DNA of 64,000 bases from Roseiarcus sp963758335 (GCA_963758335.1 CAVWVF010000001.1:1426001-1490000); one strand, 5' to 3'; shown: positions 8,354-17,809, counted from the first letter of the stretch. The notes: a model not told the origin generated them from the letters alone. Numbers and translations are program-made.

Positions 8354-9668
8354 ATGAGTACAGCGGAACAGGTCCGAGGCGGACAATTGTCCGCCAGTCG
8401 GACGGTCGAGATGAGGAAAGTCGTCATCTCGAGCGTCATCGGCACGGCGGTCGAGTGGTATGATTTTCTGATCTACGGCACGGCGAGCGCGCTCGTCTTC
8501 ACCAAACCGTTCTTTCCCTCGTCCAACCCGGCCTTAAGCACCATTGCGTCCTTCGGCACGCTCGGCGTCGGCTATTTCGCGCGACCCTTTGGGGCCGCGA
8601 TCTTCGGGCATTTCGGCGATCGGTTCGGCCGCAAGGCCATGCTCGCGACGACGATTGTCACTCGGCACCTTCCTCATCGGCCTCCTCCCCACCTACGATG
8701 AGATCGGCGTCGCAGCGCCCGTCCTGCTCGTCCTGTTGCGTCTGTTTCAGGGCGTCGGGCTCGGCGGCGAATGGGGAGGCGCGGTGCTCATGGTGGTCGA
8801 GAATGCGCCGACCAGGAACCGCGGCCTTCTGGGGTCGGCGGTTCAACTCGGATATCCGTTCGGGACCCTCGCCGCGACGGGCATGTTCGCGCTCCTTTCG
8901 CGCGCGCCGGAGGCGGACTTCCTGGCGTGGGCATGGCGGATTCCGTTCCTGATCAGCATCCTTCTGGCCGGCGTCGGGCTGTACATCCGGCTGCAACTGG
9001 AGGAGACGCCGGCGTTCCGAGAGCTGCAAGCCGCGCAAAAGATCGCAAAACTGCCGTTGGCGGACGTGCTGACCAAAGAAACCCGCGCGTTCTTCACCGC
9101 CATCGGGCTTAAGCTGTCGGAGATCAGCTACGCTTTGATGGCGGGTATTTTCGCGATCGACTATGTGACAGTCAAACTCGCCATGCCGCGCAGCGTCATC
9201 CTCAACGCGGTGTTCGTCTCCTCCGTTGTCGCCCTCATCGCGATCCCCTTGTTCGGCTGGCTAAGCGACCGGATCGGGCGCAAGACGATGTTCTACGCGA
9301 GCTCGTTGTTTGCCATGGCCTTCGCGTTCCCGTTTTTCTGGCTGCTCGACACGAAGGACCCGCTGATCATAACGCTGACGATTGTCGCTGCGATCGTCTT
9401 CGGACAGATGATCGGGTTCGCGGTCGGGGCGCCATGGTATTCCGAACTGTTTGCCGCCCCGAGGCGCTACAGTGGCGCTTCCCTCGGCTTCCAGATCGGG
9501 GCGGCGATCAGCGGGGGGCTCACTCCCTTCGCGGCGGCGACTTTCCTCGCCTGGACCGGAGGGGCCACCTGGCCGATCTCGCTCTACCTGATCGCGCTCG
9601 CCGTCATCACGCTGTTCGCCGCGAGCGTCGCGCCCGAAACGGCCTGGAAGCATCTGAGAAGCGGTTGA
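8354..9668 (+). pseudogene. MHS-type MFS metabolite:H+ symporter, one frameshift
   Basis: The N-terminal part (VISSVIGTAVEWYDFLIYGTA, then GHFGDRFGRKAML) and the rest (LGTFLIGLLPTY, then RLFQGVGLGGEWGGAVLM) are classic for the ShiA/KgtP/ProP-type MHS family of MFS symporters. They lie in different frames. The break is near 8660, where TTIVT should run on into a residue plus LGTFLIGLLP, consistent with two bases lost or one gained. About 12 membrane segments are encoded over both parts, of usual size (about 440 residues). With the adjacent divergent dehydrogenase it may have been an organic-acid uptake gene. A sequencing error cannot be excluded. Confidence 0.78.
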
Positions 9669-9782
9669 ACCGGCGTTCGCGCCTCGGTTCTTGCGGATGC
9701 GCGGAGATAAGCCCGCCCGGCCGCGTGGCCGCCGCCGCTCAATTGCACCGCGATTGCAGATCCTTGACATAGTGAAACAGGA

Positions 9783-10139
9783 ATGCAATTTGTGCTCGCC
9801 ATGCGGAGCGCAGTCAGTCGGATTCTCGATCACCTGAAGGACGACGGGGGCCTACAGGGGAAGGACATCGCCAACATCGTCGCGGTCTCCCCCGCGACCG
9901 TGTCGCGCTGGTCGAGCGGCAAAGCGACCCCCGACCTCAAGACGCAAACGGTCATTGCAGAACTGCGCTACGTCGTCGACCGGCTGTCGGACTTTTACAC
10001 GCCCGAGGAGACGCGGCTTTGGCTGCACGCGCGCCATCCGATGCTCGGCAACGCGCGCGCGATCGATCTCATCAACAGCGGCCGCACGGAAGAGGTTCTG
10101 GCGGTCATCGAGGCGCTGGATTCCGGGGCCTATACGTAA
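9783..10139 (+). CDS. Xre/MbcA/ParS-family antitoxin
   Basis: The protein has an N-terminal helix-turn-helix (KDIANIVAVSPATVSRWSSG) followed by the DUF2384-type C-terminal toxin-binding region (YTPEETRLWLHARHPMLGN, then AIDLINSG). This is the usual layout of antitoxins paired with RES-domain toxins. It is about 118 residues from ATG 9783; ATG 9801 is an alternative start. It directly abuts the RES gene: the taa stop ends at 10139 and the next start is at 10140. Antitoxins of this family usually repress their own operon. Confidence 0.88.
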   Translation: MQFVLAMRSAVSRILDHLKDDGGLQGKDIANIVAVSPATVSRWSSGKATPDLKTQTVIAELRYVVDRLSDFYTPEETRLWLHARHPMLGNARAIDLINSGRTEEVLAVIEALDSGAYT

Positions 10140-10691
10140 GTGTCGGACCCGTCACGCCGCGCCCGCGACCTGGAGCTTCTGGACGCGATCGACGCGTTCC
10201 GGCGCGAGTCGCTGGACGCGGAAGTCTGGCGCGTCGTCCGCGACGGTCCGGTTCTCGGCGGCCCATCACTCAGCCGCTGGTGCGACTGGACGTTCGACGT
10301 TCTCTATACGTCGCTCGATCGCGACGGCGCGATCGCCGAAATCCATGCGCTGCTGTCGCTTCAGCCCGTCTTTCCGTCGAAGATCCGATTGTTCGCCTAC
10401 AGGCTAAAAGTTGCCGCGACGCAAGCCCTGAGACTTGCGGACCTCCCGACGCTCGCCCGCCTCGGCGTGGATGTCGAACGCTATTCCGCGCGCGATTACA
10501 GCCGCACCCAGCCGATCGCCGACGCCGCCTATTTTCTCGGCTTCGACGGGCTGGTTGCGCCGAGCGCGCGCTGGACATGCCTCAACCTTGTTTTGTTCAC
10601 GGATTATATCGCGGCCAATCAGATTGAAGTGCTAAGCCGCGATGACGAGCCCATTGACTGGGAAGCATGGCGCAAGCGCCCGAAGCGCTAG
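10140..10691 (+). CDS. RES-domain toxin (NAD+-targeting family)
   Basis: This 183-residue protein follows the Xre-type antitoxin with no gap and starts with GTG. It has RES-family features: an early Arg-containing WRVVRDG segment, then RWCDWTFDVLYTSLDRDGAI and an acidic IAEIHALL helix. Known RES toxins (MbcT, ParT and relatives) modify or degrade NAD+ or ADP-ribosylate a metabolic enzyme. Which chemistry applies here cannot be read from the sequence. The module is intact, in contrast to the nearby mqsRA. Confidence 0.82.
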   Translation: MSDPSRRARDLELLDAIDAFRRESLDAEVWRVVRDGPVLGGPSLSRWCDWTFDVLYTSLDRDGAIAEIHALLSLQPVFPSKIRLFAYRLKVAATQALRLADLPTLARLGVDVERYSARDYSRTQPIADAAYFLGFDGLVAPSARWTCLNLVLFTDYIAANQIEVLSRDDEPIDWEAWRKRPKR

Positions 10692-10817
10692 CCCTCCGGC
10701 CTCGCGTGGAGGCCCCTGACCGACGCGGCGGACCAGAGGATGCCCAGGATGGTGCAGCGGCAGGCGGCGGAAGTGGACGGGATCGCCGAGACGGGGCTTC
10801 TCATTCTCCGGCGGTTC

Positions 10818-11840
10818 ATGAAGGTCGCGCGGTCAATGCCCGGCCTGGCAGCCGCATTCGCCGGCCTCTCGGGTCTGCTGACGTTCACCGCGCCGCTCGA
10901 AGCCGCCGTTATCCAACCGCAGCTCAGGGGCGACATACGCATCCACGACCCCTCCGTTATTGAGGTCGACGGCCAATACGCCGCCTTCGGCACCGGCGAG
11001 CAGGGAGCCACGCGAGGCGCGATCCGGGTCAAGACGTCGCCCGATGGCCTGACATGGACGGACGCGGGCGCCATCGGCAAGGGCGTGCCCAAATGGGCGG
11101 TGGGGGCGCTCGGCTACCAGCCGACCAATGTCTGGGCCCCCACGGTCAGCCAACACGACGCGATATTCAACCTCTATTATGCGCTCTCGAGTTTCGGCAG
11201 CAATGTGAGCGCCATTGGGCTCATGACCAATAGGTCTTTCGATGTCACGAAGCCCGCCGAAGGTTGGACAGATCAGGGCCTCATCCTGATGTCGAAAGCA
11301 AGCGACAACGCCATCGACCCCTTCCGCATCGATGCGTCCGACGGCCGCGCCTTCCTGGCCTTCGGCTCCTTCCGGTCAGGCGTCAAACTCCAAGAGCTCG
11401 ACCCGGAAACCGGCAAGCTCAAGCAGAACGCGCCGGTCATCGCGCTGGCGGGGCGTCACGGCGGCGCCATCGAAGCCCCGTCGATTCTCGAGCACGATGC
11501 AAGATTTTATCTCTTCGTCAGCTTCGACCAGTGCTGCAAGGGCGTGGCGTCGACCTACAATATTCGCGTCGGCCGCGCCGACCGGATCGAGGGCCCCTAC
11601 CTCGACAGAGACGGGAAAGAGATGCTCGAGGGCGGCGGCTCGCTCGTGCTTGCCGGCGCCGGCCGCTTCATCGGCCCTGGCCAGGAGGCCCTGAAAACCA
11701 TGAGGGGCGACATGCTCGCCTACCACTATTACGATGGCGACGCGGGAGGCGCAACTGTCGCCGATTCGCTGGACCCCGGACGATTGGCCGGAGCTTGGCG
11801 CGTTTCCACAATAAGCACCCCCACGCGAGGACCCGCATGA
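10818..11840 (+). CDS. Secreted GH43-type glycosidase (arabinan endo-1,5-alpha-L-arabinosidase-like)
   Basis: ATG 10818 gives a signal peptide (MPGLAAAFAGLSGLLTFTAPLEAA) and a five-bladed propeller-type GH43 domain. The catalytic base Asp lies in RIHDPSVI, the modulating Asp in NAIDPFRI and the acid Glu in GGAIEAPSI, all in order. The product should act in the periplasm or outside on arabinose-containing glycans. The size, about 340 residues, is normal. The stop overlaps the cobO start by 4 nt (ATGA), an unexpected partner for a cobalamin gene. An open frame extends upstream to 10740 without similarity. Confidence 0.83.
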   Translation: MKVARSMPGLAAAFAGLSGLLTFTAPLEAAVIQPQLRGDIRIHDPSVIEVDGQYAAFGTGEQGATRGAIRVKTSPDGLTWTDAGAIGKGVPKWAVGALGYQPTNVWAPTVSQHDAIFNLYYALSSFGSNVSAIGLMTNRSFDVTKPAEGWTDQGLILMSKASDNAIDPFRIDASDGRAFLAFGSFRSGVKLQELDPETGKLKQNAPVIALAGRHGGAIEAPSILEHDARFYLFVSFDQCCKGVASTYNIRVGRADRIEGPYLDRDGKEMLEGGGSLVLAGAGRFIGPGQEALKTMRGDMLAYHYYDGDAGGATVADSLDPGRLAGAWRVSTISTPTRGPA

Positions 11841-12442
11841 CGGACGCCGAGGCCCGCCACAAAGCCAAGATGAGGAAGCGCAAGGCGGCGCAGAATGCGG
11901 AGGTCGCCGCAAAGCCGATCGCCGAGAAGGGCCTGCTCATAGTCCACACCGGCCCGGGCAAGGGGAAGTCGACCGCAGCCTTCGGCCTTTGCCTAAGGGC
12001 GCTGGGACGCGGTTTCCGCGTCGGCGTGGTGCAATTCATCAAGGGCGCGTGCTTGACCGGCGAGCGTGCGGCAATCGAGCGCTTCGGGGATCAGGTCGAG
12101 TGGCGCACGATGGGCGAGGGTTTTACCTGGGAGACGCAGGACCGCGCCCGCGACGTCGCGGCGGCCGAGGCCGCCTGGGGCGAAGTTCTGCGCATGATGG
12201 CCGATCCGACCGTCCGCCTCCTCGTGCTCGACGAGCTCAACATAGCGCTGCGCTACGACTATCTGCCGCTCGCCGAAGTGGTCGAGGCTTTGCGTGCGCG
12301 CCGGGCGGGTCTGCATGTCGTCGTCACCGGGCGCAACGCCAAGCCCGAGCTGATCGAGGCGGCCGATTGCGTCACCGAATTCGGCCTCGTCAAGCACCAT
12401 TTCGCCGCCGGCGTGCGGGCGCAGGAGGGCGTCGAGTTTTGA
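11837..12442 (+). CDS. cobO: Cob(I)yrinic acid a,c-diamide adenosyltransferase CobO
   Basis: CobO/BtuR transfers the adenosyl group from ATP to the corrin cobalt in cobalamin synthesis. The P-loop reads HTGPGKGKSTAAFG, with VGVVQFIKG, LLVLDELNIAL and HVVVTGRNAKPEL typical of the family. At 201 residues it is of usual length. ATG 11837 overlaps the GH43 stop and the cobO stop overlaps the cobQ start, so the three genes are probably translated from one transcript. I see no cobalamin riboswitch directly upstream, as that sequence is coding. Confidence 0.95.
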   Translation: MTDAEARHKAKMRKRKAAQNAEVAAKPIAEKGLLIVHTGPGKGKSTAAFGLCLRALGRGFRVGVVQFIKGACLTGERAAIERFGDQVEWRTMGEGFTWETQDRARDVAAAEAAWGEVLRMMADPTVRLLVLDELNIALRYDYLPLAEVVEALRARRAGLHVVVTGRNAKPELIEAADCVTEFGLVKHHFAAGVRAQEGVEF

Positions 12443-13887
12443 CCGCCCTCATGTTCCAGGGCACGGGGTCGGACGTCGGCAAGTCGCTGATCGTCGCGGG
12501 CCTCTGCCGCCTCTATAGCCGGCAGGGCTTGAGCGTCAGGCCGTTCAAGCCGCAGAACATGTCGAACAACGCCGCGGTGACGGATGACGGCGGCGAGATC
12601 GGCCGGGCGCAGGCTTTGCAAGCGCGGGCGTGCGGCGTTCCGCCGAGCGTCCACATGAACCCGGTGCTGCTCAAGCCGCAGAGCGAGATCGGCTCGCAGG
12701 TCGTCGTGCAGGGCCGCGTCATCGGCAACGCCCGCGCGCGTGAATATCAGGGCCTGAAACCCAAGCTGATGGGGGCCGTGCTCGACAGCCTTGCGCGGCT
12801 GAAGCGCGAGGCCGACCTCGTGCTCGTCGAGGGCGCGGGCAGCGCCTCCGAGATCAATCTGCGCGACGGCGACATCGCCAACATGGGCTTCGCGCGCGCC
12901 GCCTCTTGTCCGGTCGTGCTCATCGCCGACATCGACCGCGGCGGAATATTCGCGCAGGTTCTGGGGACGAAGGCCGCGCTCGCGCCCGACGACGCGGCGA
13001 CGATCGCGGGCTTCGTGGTCAACAAGTTCCGCGGCGACGCGAGCCTGTTCGCCGACGGGATGAAGTCCATCGCCGAGCGCACGGGCTGGCGCGCCTTTGG
13101 CCTCGCGCCCTTCTTTCCCGACGCCGCGCGCCTGCCGGCGGAGGACGCTTTTGGCCTCGGCGAGGCGAAAGCGCGGGCCGAAGCGCCGGTCACGATCGCC
13201 GTGCCAAGACTCGCCGGCATCGCCAATTTCGACGATTTTGATCCGCTGAAGCTCGAGCCCTCCGTGCGGCTCGTCTTCGTGCCGCCGGGCGAGCCGATCC
13301 CGATCTCAGACCTCGTCATCCTGCCGGGCAGCAAGGCGACCATCGCCGACCTCGCGTTTTTCCGCGAGCAGGGTTGGCACATCGACCTTCTCGCCCATGT
13401 CCGGCGCGGCGGGCGCGTCCTGGGAATCTGCGGCGGCTATCAGATGCTCGGCCGGCGCATCGCCGATCCGGACGGCGTCGAGGGGCCCGCCGGAGCGGTC
13501 GAGGGCCTCGGCATGCTCGATGTCGAGACAGCGCTTAGCGGAGACAAGACGCTTCGGCACGTCGAGGGCGAATGCGTCGTCAACGGCGCGCCGTTTTCGG
13601 GCTACGAGATGCATGTGGGCCAGACGAGCGGCCTCGATTGCAGCCGGCCGCTCCTGCGTTTCGCCGACGGCCGGCTCGACGGGGCGATCGCGGCGAACGG
13701 CCGGGTCATGGGCGTCTATGCGCATGGGCTCTTTGCCGACGACCGCCAGCGCGCCGCCTGGCTTTCCTCGCTCGGCGCGGCGTCGGGGCTCGCCTACGAG
13801 GCGACGGTCGAGGCGACGCTCGACGCACTCGCTGACCATCTCGAAAACCATCTCGATTGCGGCGCGATCGTGAAGGCGGCGCGTTGA
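12439..13887 (+). CDS. cobQ: Cobyric acid synthase CobQ
   Basis: CobQ amidates the side chains b, d, e and g of adenosylcobyrinic acid diamide using glutamine and ATP. The N-terminal DTB-synthetase-like domain begins LMFQGTGSDVGKSL and contains FKPQNMSNN. The C-terminal glutaminase-like domain shows LPGSKATIADL, the nucleophile Cys in VLGICGGYQMLG and, near the end, VYAHGLF. About 482 residues is typical. TTG 12439 overlaps the cobO stop by 4 nt and gives MTALMFQGTG; ATG 12451 is the alternative. Confidence 0.95.
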   Translation: MTALMFQGTGSDVGKSLIVAGLCRLYSRQGLSVRPFKPQNMSNNAAVTDDGGEIGRAQALQARACGVPPSVHMNPVLLKPQSEIGSQVVVQGRVIGNARAREYQGLKPKLMGAVLDSLARLKREADLVLVEGAGSASEINLRDGDIANMGFARAASCPVVLIADIDRGGIFAQVLGTKAALAPDDAATIAGFVVNKFRGDASLFADGMKSIAERTGWRAFGLAPFFPDAARLPAEDAFGLGEAKARAEAPVTIAVPRLAGIANFDDFDPLKLEPSVRLVFVPPGEPIPISDLVILPGSKATIADLAFFREQGWHIDLLAHVRRGGRVLGICGGYQMLGRRIADPDGVEGPAGAVEGLGMLDVETALSGDKTLRHVEGECVVNGAPFSGYEMHVGQTSGLDCSRPLLRFADGRLDGAIAANGRVMGVYAHGLFADDRQRAAWLSSLGAASGLAYEATVEATLDALADHLENHLDCGAIVKAAR

Positions 13888-13974
13888 CGGGGTTGTGCCT
13901 TTCACCGGCTTTTCGTTTGCGGCCAGCCGCCGACAAGGCTAGCGGGCGAAGCGACGGAGTGAGACGGCGGCTCC

Positions 13975-15195
13975 TTAAATCGGGACGACCGGCGATTTCT
14001 GTTTTCGCAGCGCTTCCGTCACCCGCTGGTCGAGATCGAGATGGGCCTTCAACAGCTCGGGCGGCGTCAACGCGAGCCACTGGTTCAGCGACAGGTCGGC
14101 ATAGTAGCTGCTCTTGAACATTTCGAGGAAGCGCAGAGGCGTTGAGCCGGTGTTCTCCACGTAATGGCCCATCGCGAAAGGCACATAGCCGACGTCGCCC
14201 GCGCGATAGTCGAAAGTGCGCGCCTGACCCGAGGAGGCGAACACGCTCATTCGTCCCCGGCCCTCGATGTAATATTGCCACTCGTCCGCATTGGGATGCC
14301 AATGCAATTCGCGCAAGCCGCCGGGTTCGATCTCGACCAGCGCTGCAGCAATGGTCTTGGAGGCCGGAAAGTTATGGGAATCCGTGATGCGAACCGTGCC
14401 GCTCTTCGTCTTGATCGGCTCCTGCGCCGTCATCTTGTGGCTGAAGCTTTGCGGCAGGGTAGGCGCGCCGAGAAGCTTGTCTGCGCCCAAGGGGCCGGGT
14501 ACGGGGGCGCCGAATATGTAGAGTTGGCTCGGGTCGGGCGTGTGGCTCAGCAATTCGCCGGGAACCCCGAAATTCTTGGCCAGCACCTCATTGGGAGTAT
14601 GCTTGAACCAGTCGCTGAGCAGGAATGTGCTGTCCTCGTCGAAGCCGCCGTTATCGAAGACCAGGAGAAACTCGCAGCCATCCGGCCCTAAGCCTTGGAT
14701 CGCGTGCGGAATTCCCGATGGAAAGTACCAGAGATCGCCGACGCCGACGTCCTCGACGAAGTTCCGGCCTTGCGGGTCGATCGCGTTTATCCTGGCCGAA
14801 CCGTAGAGCATGTAGGCCCATTCCGCCTCTTTATGCCAATGCAATTCGCGCACGCCACCGGCGTTCAACCGCATGTTGACGCCCGCGATGGTCTTGGAGA
14901 CGCCGAGTTCCCTTTCGGTGATCTGCCGCGTCCAGCCTGCGCTTTCCTGGCGGATGTGAGCGTCGGCAAAGCTGAAGCGCAAGTTGGGCAGGGTGCCATG
15001 ATCGGTCGAGGGCGGGTTGACGATGTCGGGGTTCTGCTGTTCGCGCAGGAGATCGCGCGGCCCCAGATCGGTTCCGCCAACCCCCAGCGCTCGGCTCGGC
15101 TCGATCTCCGCGCCCGAGGCCCGCGCGCTCAGGAGCGCTCCCGCTCCGACACTGAGGCCGGCCAAAAGATCGCGTCGACTGGCGTCCGTCATCAT
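13975..15195 (-). CDS. Oxalate decarboxylase-type bicupin with Tat signal
   Basis: The protein has two cupin domains, each with the Mn-binding HxH motif (RELHWHKEAEW and RELHWHPNADEW). The lid region of domain 1 reads FDEDSTFLLSDW, where Bacillus OxdC has SENST, so the proton-donor Glu is kept. The N-terminus (SRRDLLAGLSVGAGALL) is a twin-arginine-like signal, suggesting export in folded form. ATG 15195 has GGAGGAG upstream. The likely reaction is Mn-dependent conversion of oxalate to formate and CO2, but oxidase activity or another dicarboxylate substrate is possible. It interrupts the cobalamin genes on the opposite strand and shows no link to them. Confidence 0.85.
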   Translation of the reverse strand: MMTDASRRDLLAGLSVGAGALLSARASGAEIEPSRALGVGGTDLGPRDLLREQQNPDIVNPPSTDHGTLPNLRFSFADAHIRQESAGWTRQITERELGVSKTIAGVNMRLNAGGVRELHWHKEAEWAYMLYGSARINAIDPQGRNFVEDVGVGDLWYFPSGIPHAIQGLGPDGCEFLLVFDNGGFDEDSTFLLSDWFKHTPNEVLAKNFGVPGELLSHTPDPSQLYIFGAPVPGPLGADKLLGAPTLPQSFSHKMTAQEPIKTKSGTVRITDSHNFPASKTIAAALVEIEPGGLRELHWHPNADEWQYYIEGRGRMSVFASSGQARTFDYRAGDVGYVPFAMGHYVENTGSTPLRFLEMFKSSYYADLSLNQWLALTPPELLKAHLDLDQRVTEALRKQKSPVVPI

Positions 15196-15374
15196 AGCGC
15201 TCCTCCCATCATGAGATCCGTGCGGCATGGTCTGCTTCACCAGCGTCGGCGTCCTTGCTGCCGGGGCCGCCCATAGTCAACATTTGCGCGCTGCGCTTCC
15301 CTTCACTCAGGCGGGCGCGATGCGTTGGCTCGCCGGCCTCTCGATTGCGGGGCGATGCTGAAGGCGGCGCGGTA

Positions 15375-15445
15375 GAACTACCCCTCACCCCCGGCCCTTC
15401 TCCCGCTCGCGGGAGAAGGTGGCCCGAAGGGCCGGATGAGGGCAA
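15375..15445. repeat. Dispersed palindromic intergenic repeat (REP-like)
   Basis: A 10-bp-arm hairpin (ccttctcccg-ctcg-cgggagaagg, 15396-15419) is followed by a smaller palindrome ggcccgaagggcc (15421-15433). The element is flanked by the inverted cccctcac and gatgaggg edges. It has the form of the REP-like repeats common in alphaproteobacteria. It lies just downstream of the cobD stop and could also act as a terminator or mRNA stabiliser. Confidence 0.65.
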
Positions 15446-15448
15446 GCG

Positions 15449-16417
15449 TCATAACACTGTCACCGCCGCCGCCAGCACAAATCCCTGGATAAGGCAGGCG
15501 AGACGGTAGAGGCCGAGCGCGCGCCGGATGTCGGTCGCGGTCGCCTCGCCGCGCCCCTCCCCCATGAAGGCGTCGTCGACCAGCGTTTCCCCGTAGATCC
15601 GCGGCCCCGCCAGCCTGAGGCCGAGCGCGCCGGCCATCGCGGCTTCCGGCCAGCCGGCGTTGGGCGAGCGGTGTTTTGACGCGTCGCGCCAGACGGCGCG
15701 CGCGGCCTTGAAGGGTGAGGCGCCGGGCGTGAGCGACGCGGCGAGGACGAGCCAGAGCGCGGCAAGCCGCGAGGCGGGCAGGTTGACGAGGTCGTCGAGC
15801 CGCGCCGCTGTCGAGCCGAAGGCGGCGTGGCGCTCGTCCCGATGGCCGATCATGCTGTCGGCGGTGTTGACCGCTTTGTAAAGCGCCCCGCCCGCGAGCC
15901 CCCCGAGCGCGGTCCAGAAGACCGGCGCGACCACGCCGTCGGAGAAATTTTCCGCCAGACTTTCGATCGCCGCGCGCGCGACGCCGGCCGCGTCGAGGAC
16001 GTCCGGGTTGCGCCCGACGATCATCGCGACCGTGCGCCGCCCCTCGTAAAGGCCCTTGTCGAGGCCGTCGCCGACCGCGCGCACGTGGGCGTGCAGGCTG
16101 CGCTGCGCCGGCAGGCTCGCGGCCATCAAGGCGAGGACCGCAAACCCCAGGGCGCCCAAGGGCGCGAGCAGGCGCGTCGCCGCAAGGCATACGAGCGCGA
16201 CCGGCGCGAGATAAGCGGCGAGCGCGAGCGCGCCGAGGACGCGGCGCGCCGCGAAGCCCATGCCCGGCCGGTTGAGCTGCTTTTCGAGCCAGCCGAGCCA
16301 GGCGCCCATCCAGGTGACGGGATGGCCTGCCGCGCGATAGAGAGGCGCCGGATAGCCGAAGAGCGCCTCGAGCATGAGAGCGCCAAGGGCGAGCGCAAAT
16401 GTTTGCGAAAGGGACAT
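15449..16417 (-). CDS. cobD: Adenosylcobinamide-phosphate synthase CobD/CbiB
   Basis: CobD is an integral membrane enzyme that attaches the aminopropanol arm to cobyric acid. Family features are visible: LEALFGYPAPLYRAAGHPVTWMG at the N-terminus, the loop GRNPDVLDAAGVARAAIESLAENFSDGVVAP, and NTADSMIGHRDERH. About 322 residues with several hydrophobic stretches fits the family. The start at 16417 shares the sequence catg with the divergent cobC region, so the two genes are transcribed back to back from overlapping starts or a common promoter zone. Confidence 0.94.
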   Translation of the reverse strand: MSLSQTFALALGALMLEALFGYPAPLYRAAGHPVTWMGAWLGWLEKQLNRPGMGFAARRVLGALALAAYLAPVALVCLAATRLLAPLGALGFAVLALMAASLPAQRSLHAHVRAVGDGLDKGLYEGRRTVAMIVGRNPDVLDAAGVARAAIESLAENFSDGVVAPVFWTALGGLAGGALYKAVNTADSMIGHRDERHAAFGSTAARLDDLVNLPASRLAALWLVLAASLTPGASPFKAARAVWRDASKHRSPNAGWPEAAMAGALGLRLAGPRIYGETLVDDAFMGEGRGEATATDIRRALGLYRLACLIQGFVLAAAVTVL

Positions 16418-16430
16418 GATGGCGGGGCGG

Positions 16431-17453
16431 ATGACCTCGGAAAGCCTAACGGCCTTCGCCTATCACGGCGGCGCGCTCGACGTCGCCCGCCGGCTGATTC
16501 CGAACCCGCCGGGCCAATGGATCGATCTCTCGACCGGTGTCAATCCACACGCCTATCCCCTGCCCGAACTCAACCCCAACGTCTGGACCCGCCTGCCGGA
16601 AGGCGAGGCGCTTTTCGAGCTCGAGGCCGCCGCCGCCTATCGATACGGCGGGACGGCTGAACACGTCGTCGCCGGGCCGGGCTCGCAGGCGCTGATCCAG
16701 GCGCTGGCCCGCATCCTGCGGCGGCGCACCGTCGGCGTGCACGGAAAAACCTATTGCGGCCACGCGGAAGCCTTCGCCGCGGCGGGCGTCCGCGTCGTCG
16801 AGGTGAAGTGGATCGAGGACCTGGCCGACTTCAAGGTCGCGATCGTCGTCAATCCCAACAATCCCGATGGACGGATCGAGCGCCGCGACGACCTACTTAC
16901 CCTGCATGAGCGGCTCGACCGGCGCGGCGGCGTCCTCATCATCGATGAAGCCTTCGCCGACTTCGACGGCGCAAAGGAGAGTTTTGCCCCGGTTCTGCCG
17001 GCCTACGGAGCCGTCGTGCTCCGCTCGTTCGGCAAGAGTTTTGGCCTGCCGGGGCTCCGCCTCGGGTTCGCGATCGCTTCGGGCGATCAGGCCGAAAGTT
17101 TGCGGGCGGCGCTCGGTCCCTGGCCGGTCAGCGGACCGGCGATCGCGATCGGGACCAAGGCGCTGAGCGACCTCGACTGGACGGACGCGATGGGCGCCCG
17201 GCTCGCAAACGACGCGAAACGGCTCGACGCGCTGCTTGCCGCGAACGGCTGGCGCGTCCTCGGCGGAACCCGCCTGTTTCGCCTGGCGGCGCGCGAGGGC
17301 GCAGGCGAGGCCTTTGAGCGCCTGCTCGAGGCGGGCATCCTGACCCGCCGCTTCCCCGACGCGCCCGACCGCTTGCGCTTCGGAATTCCCGGCAAAGAGC
17401 CCCATTGGGAGCAGCTCTCGGCGGCGCTCGGCGGGGCGCGGCCTGCACGGTGA
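16431..17453 (+). CDS. cobC: L-threonine-O-3-phosphate decarboxylase CobC
   Basis: This is a class-I PLP aminotransferase-fold enzyme that supplies aminopropanol phosphate for the cobalamin nucleotide loop. It matches the family with YHGGALDVA, WIDLSTGVNPHAYPLP, VVNPNNPDGR, LIIDEAFADF and the PLP lysine in RSFGKSFGLPGLRLGF. It acts with the divergent cobD. The start is uncertain: ATG 16431 leaves a clean intergenic gap, while ATG 16416 or 16419 in the same frame would overlap the cobD start codon. Confidence 0.92.
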   Translation: MTSESLTAFAYHGGALDVARRLIPNPPGQWIDLSTGVNPHAYPLPELNPNVWTRLPEGEALFELEAAAAYRYGGTAEHVVAGPGSQALIQALARILRRRTVGVHGKTYCGHAEAFAAAGVRVVEVKWIEDLADFKVAIVVNPNNPDGRIERRDDLLTLHERLDRRGGVLIIDEAFADFDGAKESFAPVLPAYGAVVLRSFGKSFGLPGLRLGFAIASGDQAESLRAALGPWPVSGPAIAIGTKALSDLDWTDAMGARLANDAKRLDALLAANGWRVLGGTRLFRLAAREGAGEAFERLLEAGILTRRFPDAPDRLRFGIPGKEPHWEQLSAALGGARPAR

Positions 17454-17809
17454 CCGGGGCCGCCTCCGCGAGGGCGCCTCAGCCAAGGCCCAAACCTCAT
17501 TGGGTCTTCAGTGGAAAGGGCGAGCGAAGGCCCGGAAACGCCGCCTACCGAAAATTCCCTGCTCTCGCGCGAACGGGGGCAATGAATTCCCTGCATCGCC
17601 GAAAAAAATTCCCTGCTCCGATCGCATCGGGAATTTGCTCGCAATCCATTGTCGTCTCTTCATTTTTCAGACCAAGAAATCGCCGAACCGGCCCGAAAAT
17701 TCAAAATTCCCTGCATTTTTCCCTGCAAGCAGGGAACCGGGCGCTTTGCGAGCCGCCGTTATCCACAGGCCGGCCTTGTCTTCCCCTGCGCCTGGCGTGA
17801 CAAGCTTGC
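17454..17809. repeat. Intergenic region with a cluster of aattccctgc repeats
   Basis: There is no supported gene. Four or more copies of aattccctgc (17552, 17585, 17607, 17705) and an inverted copy (gggaattt near 17630) are packed into 200 bases, ending in the palindrome ccctgcaagcaggg. It is the same motif family as at 3600-3770, and both clusters lie outside operons. Confidence 0.6.

Noticed and set aside
9764..9800. Promoter for the Xre/RES operon
   Set aside because: TTGACA at 9764-9769 is a good -35 box, but no acceptable -10 box is found at 16-18 bases, so it is not listed as a feature.
11700..11840. Cobalamin riboswitch before cobO
   Set aside because: The sequence upstream of cobO is GH43 coding DNA and no conserved B12-box-like element was recognised.
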